The notes under the pieces were generated by a model. The model had not been told where the DNA came from, did no database searches, and worked only from the letters and a program-made list of their open reading frames with translations. Shown here in pieces: positions 14,737-17,840 of a stretch of DNA of 17,840 nt. Position numbers and translations under genes: made by a program. Position 1 is the first letter of the stretch. Each line of letters starts with the position of its first letter. This DNA comes from Acidobacteriaceae bacterium (lineage in GTDB: Bacteria > Acidobacteriota > Terriglobia > Terriglobales > Acidobacteriaceae). The stretch spans positions 24,376 to 42,215 of the forward strand of contig PKXI01000122.1 of the NCBI GenBank assembly GCA_003133425.1. Direction: 5' to 3'.

Positions 14737-16149
14737 TCAGGATTGAGGTTGAGCAGCGCAGGAAGCGCCACGCATGCGTTCATCCCAGGTCTCTGGCGGC
14801 AGGCCAGTGTCAACTTGCTCCATGGTAATGCACTGATCGACAGGGCATACCAGCGAGCAGAGATTGCAGCCGACGCACTCTGTCTCATCCACGCGCGGAA
14901 TTCGCGCCAACGGCGTGGGATACGGTCCCTGGGCGGCTGCTTCGCGTTCCTTGCGTGAGACCGGCGTTTCCGCGATGGACGCACGGCTCTCGGCCTCGCG
15001 GGTCGCGGGAATCGGATGCAATTCCACGTGGCCGTTCACGGGGCCGGAGACGCGGTCGAGATGAATGCACTGGTGCGCGCCGTCCCAGCAGGCGATGTGA
15101 CAAAGGTCGCAGCCAATGCACTTCTGCTCGTCGATGTGCGCGACGATTTTGTAGTTCAGGTTGAGGTGCTTCCATTCGGTGACCCGATTCAATGAGAGGC
15201 CGCGAAAATCCTCGATGGTAGCGAACCCTTTCGTCCGCATCCAGTTGTCAAGGCCCTCGGCCATGTCTTCGACGATGCGATAGCCATAGTGCATCACGGC
15301 GGTGCAAACCTGTACGGTGCCGCAGCCGAGCAGAATGAATTCCGCTGCGTCGCGCCATGAGCCAATGCCGCCAATGCCTGACAGCGGAAGAGCGGCTTCG
15401 GGGTCGGACATGATCTGCTGAACCATGTTGAGAGCGATGGGTTTGACCGCCGGGCCGCAGTAGCCGCCGTGCGAGCTCTTGCCGTCGACATTAGGGCGCG
15501 GTGTGAGCGTGTCGAGATCGATGCCGGTAATTGAGTTAATGGTGTTGATCGCGGATAGTCCATCGGCCCCGCCTCGTTTTGCCGCGCGCGCCACTGTGCG
15601 GATATCGCTGATGTTGGGGGTGAGCTTCACGAGTACCGGCGTGCGGGCTTTTTCCTTCACCCATTCCGTAATCATCTGCGCGTACTCCGGCACCTGGCCC
15701 ACTGCCGAGCCCATGCCTCGCTCGCTCATGCCGTGCGGACAGCCGAAGTTGAGCTCGAGTCCGTCGGCGCCCGCATCCTCGGCGCGCACAACAATGTCAT
15801 GCCAGGTTTCACGGTTCGACGCGACCATGAGCGAAGCAATCACGGCGTGCTGCGGGTAGCGCTTTTTCACCTCGGTCATCTCACGCAGGTTTTCTTCGAT
15901 GCTGCGGTCGCTGATGAGTTCGATGTTGTTGAAGCCCATGATGCGCTGGCCGTTCCAGTCCGTAGCAGAGTAACGCGAACTCACATTGGTGATCGGTTCG
16001 CCGATGGTCTTCCACACGGCCCCACCCCAGCCCGCGTCGAAGGCGCGCATGATCTGTTCGCCGCAATTGGTAGGCGGTGCAGAGGCCAGCCAGAAGGGAT
16101 TCGGCGAGTTGATGCTGCCAGCAAATCCACGAATGCGAATGTCAGGCAT
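14737..16149 (-). CDS. preA: PreA, catalytic subunit of NAD-dependent dihydropyrimidine dehydrogenase
   Basis: A 470-residue FMN/Fe-S protein that reduces uracil and thymine using electrons from PreT. The ATG at 16149 is chosen: GGAGG (complement of 16156-16160) is 6 nt upstream and it overlaps the preT stop by 8 nt; a longer frame up to 16230 lies entirely within preT. The dihydroorotate-dehydrogenase-like barrel covers residues 1 to about 315, with SPNPFWLASAPPT (15-27), the catalytic-loop cysteine Cys137 in NFGCPHGMSERGMG (equivalent to human DPD Cys671), VLVKLTPN and LSGIGGIGSWRDA. The C-terminal part has two 4Fe-4S motifs: C344-x2-C-x2-C-x3-C354 and C425-x2-C-x2-C-x3-C435. About 70 residues, rich in Ala, Glu and Pro, separate them, far more than the short spacer of mammalian DPD. 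Identity is very secure. Confidence 0.96.
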   Translation of the reverse strand: MPDIRIRGFAGSINSPNPFWLASAPPTNCGEQIMRAFDAGWGGAVWKTIGEPITNVSSRYSATDWNGQRIMGFNNIELISDRSIEENLREMTEVKKRYPQHAVIASLMVASNRETWHDIVVRAEDAGADGLELNFGCPHGMSERGMGSAVGQVPEYAQMITEWVKEKARTPVLVKLTPNISDIRTVARAAKRGGADGLSAINTINSITGIDLDTLTPRPNVDGKSSHGGYCGPAVKPIALNMVQQIMSDPEAALPLSGIGGIGSWRDAAEFILLGCGTVQVCTAVMHYGYRIVEDMAEGLDNWMRTKGFATIEDFRGLSLNRVTEWKHLNLNYKIVAHIDEQKCIGCDLCHIACWDGAHQCIHLDRVSGPVNGHVELHPIPATREAESRASIAETPVSRKEREAAAQGPYPTPLARIPRVDETECVGCNLCSLVCPVDQCITMEQVDTGLPPETWDERMRGASCAAQPQS

Positions 16150-17470
16150 GGGCCACCTCCGCAGTCTTGAGAATCGCGAGGGCGGCGCGCTTGCCTCCGG
16201 CCACCGCGTCCACCACTTCGCGCCCGCCATTCACGCAATCGCCGCCCGCATAGTAGCGGGGATTGCTGGTTTCTCCGTTGGCTAGATCTGCAACGACGCG
16301 TCCATCGCGCACTTCAACGCCGCGCAACTCCTGAATCAGCTGTGCAAGCGGGGACTGGCCGATGGCCGGAACCACAACGTCGCACTCGATGGTGAACTGC
16401 GAATCAGGAATCTGCAGCAGCGTCTTGTCGACCTGCTGCACCTGCACCGTATCCAGTAACAGGCGGCCGTGCTCATCGCCGCGGATGGCGAGCGGCTGCC
16501 TGCGCCACAGAAACTGCACGCCCTCCTGTTTGGCGTGTTCGTACTCGAAGTCGAAGGCAGAAATGTCGTTCTCACCGCGTCGATAGAGCAGGTAGACGGT
16601 CTCCGCGCCAAGACGGCGGGCGGCGTTCGCGGCGTCGATGGCGGTGTTTCCAGCGCCGACCACGACCACCGTTCCGCGCATCTCGCGAATGTGGCCTGTC
16701 TTGTAGGCGGCGATCAGCTCGAGTGCGTTCATCACACCGTTCGAGTTCTCGCCGGGAATGCCGAGCCGCTGCATCGCGCCGAGGCCGAGGCCGAGGAAGA
16801 TGAAGTCAAACTCCGATTCGAGAGCTTCCAATTCGGCGGCTGACTCAATGCTCACTCCAAAGCGGAACTCAACGCCAAGGCGACGGATCATCTCCACCTC
16901 GCGCACGCTGTCTGCGGCGCGCAATTTATATTCGGCCACGCCGTAGGTGTTCAGACCTCCAGGCAGTGGACGCCGCTCGATGATGGTGGCTTGCGCGCCC
17001 CGGCGGCAAAGCTCTGCCGCGCAGGCCAGCGATGCAGGACCGCCCCCGATGCAGGCCACGCGCAGCTTGAGCGATGCGGGCTGTGCGGCCGGAAGTTGTT
17101 CGCCCGAGGCGTGGAAAGTGTCCATGGCGTGGCGCTGCAGAAGTGCAATCTGAATCGGCTTGCGGTTCTGCCGATGCAGTACACAGGCGCCTTCGCAGAG
17201 TACGTCTACCGGGCAGACACGCGCGCAACTTGAGCCAAGAATATTGGCGTCGAGAATGCGCATGGCAGAGCCGCGCAAATTGCCTGAGGCGATGCGTTTG
17301 ATAAAGCCGGGCACGTCGATGTGCGTAGGGCAAGCTGCAGTGCAGGGTGCGTCGAAGCAATTGAGGCAGCGGTCCGCCTCAATCACTGCGGCCTGAGGCG
17401 CGAGCGGCGGCTTCAGCTCACTGAAGCGTTCGCGCAGTTGCGGATCGTCGAGTAATATCGCGGTACTCAT
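16142..17470 (-). CDS. preT: PreT, NAD(P)H/FAD/Fe-S electron-input subunit of dihydropyrimidine dehydrogenase
   Basis: A 442-residue glutamate-synthase-beta-like oxidoreductase that takes electrons from NAD(P)H and passes them through FAD and Fe-S clusters to PreA. The N-terminal helical domain carries two cysteine sets: C35-x2-C38-x4-C43-x3-C47 and C82-x3-C86-x5-C92-x3-C96. The FAD-binding fold has GGGPAS (142-147) with PLPGGLNTYGVAEYKL, and the NAD(P) fold has VVGAGNTAIDAA (270-281) followed by RRGEND. The FAD-side ending is YYAGGDCVNGGREVVDAVAGG. The ATG at 17470 is preceded by TGAGGT (complement of 17475-17480) at 4 nt. The 8-nt overlap with preA indicates translational coupling, which suits a fixed subunit ratio. 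It is separated from the upstream amidase gene by 94 nt. Confidence 0.96.
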   Translation of the reverse strand: MSTAILLDDPQLRERFSELKPPLAPQAAVIEADRCLNCFDAPCTAACPTHIDVPGFIKRIASGNLRGSAMRILDANILGSSCARVCPVDVLCEGACVLHRQNRKPIQIALLQRHAMDTFHASGEQLPAAQPASLKLRVACIGGGPASLACAAELCRRGAQATIIERRPLPGGLNTYGVAEYKLRAADSVREVEMIRRLGVEFRFGVSIESAAELEALESEFDFIFLGLGLGAMQRLGIPGENSNGVMNALELIAAYKTGHIREMRGTVVVVGAGNTAIDAANAARRLGAETVYLLYRRGENDISAFDFEYEHAKQEGVQFLWRRQPLAIRGDEHGRLLLDTVQVQQVDKTLLQIPDSQFTIECDVVVPAIGQSPLAQLIQELRGVEVRDGRVVADLANGETSNPRYYAGGDCVNGGREVVDAVAGGKRAALAILKTAEVAHA

Positions 17471-17511
17471 CGAGACCTCAAGGAAAAGTGCTGTAGTTCA
17501 GAGCCGCTCTC

Positions 17512-17534
17512 GAATTGGTCAGGAATTGGTTCAG
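17512..17534. repeat. Imperfect tandem repeat upstream of preT
   Basis: GAATTGGTCAG (17512-17522) is followed directly by GAATTGGTTCAG (17523-17534), the copies differing by one inserted T. It lies in the 94-nt gap between the amidase and preT, about 45 nt before the preT start. It may be a local duplication or a direct-repeat protein-binding site. Confidence 0.45.
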
Positions 17535-17564
17535 TGAAACTTCTTACAACAAATGCACGGATGC

Positions 17565-17840
17565 CTATGAGGCGACCAGCGGCCCATACAGATCGGGCCG
17601 GCGATCGCGATAGAACTGCCAGGTGCGCCGCACATCGGCAATCTCGTCCAGATTCAAATCCGCGGTCAGTACTTCGTCTTTGTCGCGCGAGGCCTGGGCA
17701 ATGATCTGTCCGCGCGGGTTGGCGAAGTAGCTTGACCCGTAGAACTCACCGATGTTCCAGGGCGGCTCAGTGCCAACGCGATTGATGGCGGCGATGAAGT
17801 AGCCGTTCGCGGCCGCGTGGGCCGGCTGCTCCAGCTTCCA
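17565..17840 (-). CDS. Nitrilase-superfamily amidase, probable beta-ureidopropionase, C-terminal part (5' end beyond window)
   Basis: The reverse strand is open from the right edge to a TAG at 17565-17567, giving the last 91 residues. The segment AHAAANGYFIAAINRVGTEP, then FYGSSYFANPRGQII, the downstream ADLNLDEIADVRRTW and the ending FYRDRRPDLYGPL match the C-terminal region of N-carbamoyl-beta-alanine and N-carbamoylputrescine amidohydrolases. These are cytoplasmic Cys-Glu-Lys hydrolases; the catalytic residues lie outside the window. The enzyme would convert N-carbamoyl-beta-alanine, the dihydropyrimidinase product, into beta-alanine, CO2 and ammonia. Its place directly upstream of preT on the same strand strongly favours beta-ureidopropionase over the putrescine-pathway enzyme. 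Confidence 0.85.
   Translation of the reverse strand, partial: WKLEQPAHAAANGYFIAAINRVGTEPPWNIGEFYGSSYFANPRGQIIAQASRDKDEVLTADLNLDEIADVRRTWQFYRDRRPDLYGPLVAS

Noticed and set aside
16150..16230. N-terminal extension of PreA by 27 residues
   Set aside because: The extension (MAGAKWWTRWPEASAPP) is read from inside preT and is unlike PreA proteins; a good GGAGG precedes the ATG at 16149.
1..17840. CRISPR array, insertion sequence, tRNA/rRNA, prophage or toxin-antitoxin genes
   Set aside because: No regularly spaced repeats, terminal inverted repeats with transposase, RNA-gene signatures or such proteins were seen; all sizeable stretches are accounted for by ordinary chromosomal genes.

Overview
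The window is a GC-rich stretch of bacterial chromosome carrying ten complete and two edge-truncated protein genes. They are tightly packed and fall into three unrelated functional blocks. No rRNA, tRNA, CRISPR array, insertion sequence or phage gene was seen, and no gap between genes exceeds about 140 bases. The gene content suggests a soil-type heterotroph, most plausibly an acidobacterium (Terriglobia-like): a secreted GH67-N-like glycosidase, an ImuA/ImuB/DnaE2 mutasome whose ImuA is clearly RecA-like, and a PreT/PreA-type pyrimidine catabolic cluster. That placement is inference from remembered family resemblance, not from a database search.

Region 1 (1-3764) looks like a sugar-acid or polysaccharide module. 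A secreted glycoside-hydrolase-like protein runs off the left edge on the minus strand, behind a DapA/KDG-aldolase superfamily lyase only 28 bases upstream. An MFS carrier of the anion:cation symporter (hexuronate/sugar-acid) type is transcribed divergently. A coherent reading is release of a glycan-derived acid outside the cytoplasm, import by the MFS protein and retro-aldol cleavage by the lyase; the exact substrate is unknown.

Region 2 (3781-10287) is a DNA-damage block. A SRAP (YedK/HMCES) abasic-site crosslinking protein is divergent from imuA-imuB-dnaE2, with 99 bases between them. The three mutasome genes overlap (4 nt, then 8 nt) and are surely one translationally coupled operon. The catalytic residues show a division of labour: ImuA has altered RecA ATPase motifs, ImuB has lost the Y-family catalytic acids but keeps a QLGLF clamp-binding motif, and DnaE2 keeps its polymerase aspartates while its PHP domain has lost metal ligands.

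Region 3 (10386-17840) encodes what appears to be the whole reductive pyrimidine (uracil/thymine) degradation route. The minus-strand genes, in order of transcription, are a beta-ureidopropionase/nitrilase-family amidase (truncated at the right edge), preT, preA, dihydropyrimidinase and an Mhp1-like NCS1 permease. A class III aminotransferase on the plus strand converges on the permease and probably handles beta-alanine. Import, reduction, ring opening, decarbamoylation and transamination are therefore all represented.

Nothing here is a wholly unknown system. The points most worth a second look are the SRAP/mutasome divergon, the altered RecA-like ImuA, the dead PHP domain of DnaE2, the long linker between the two Fe-S motifs of PreA, and the truncated glycosidase-like protein at the left edge.
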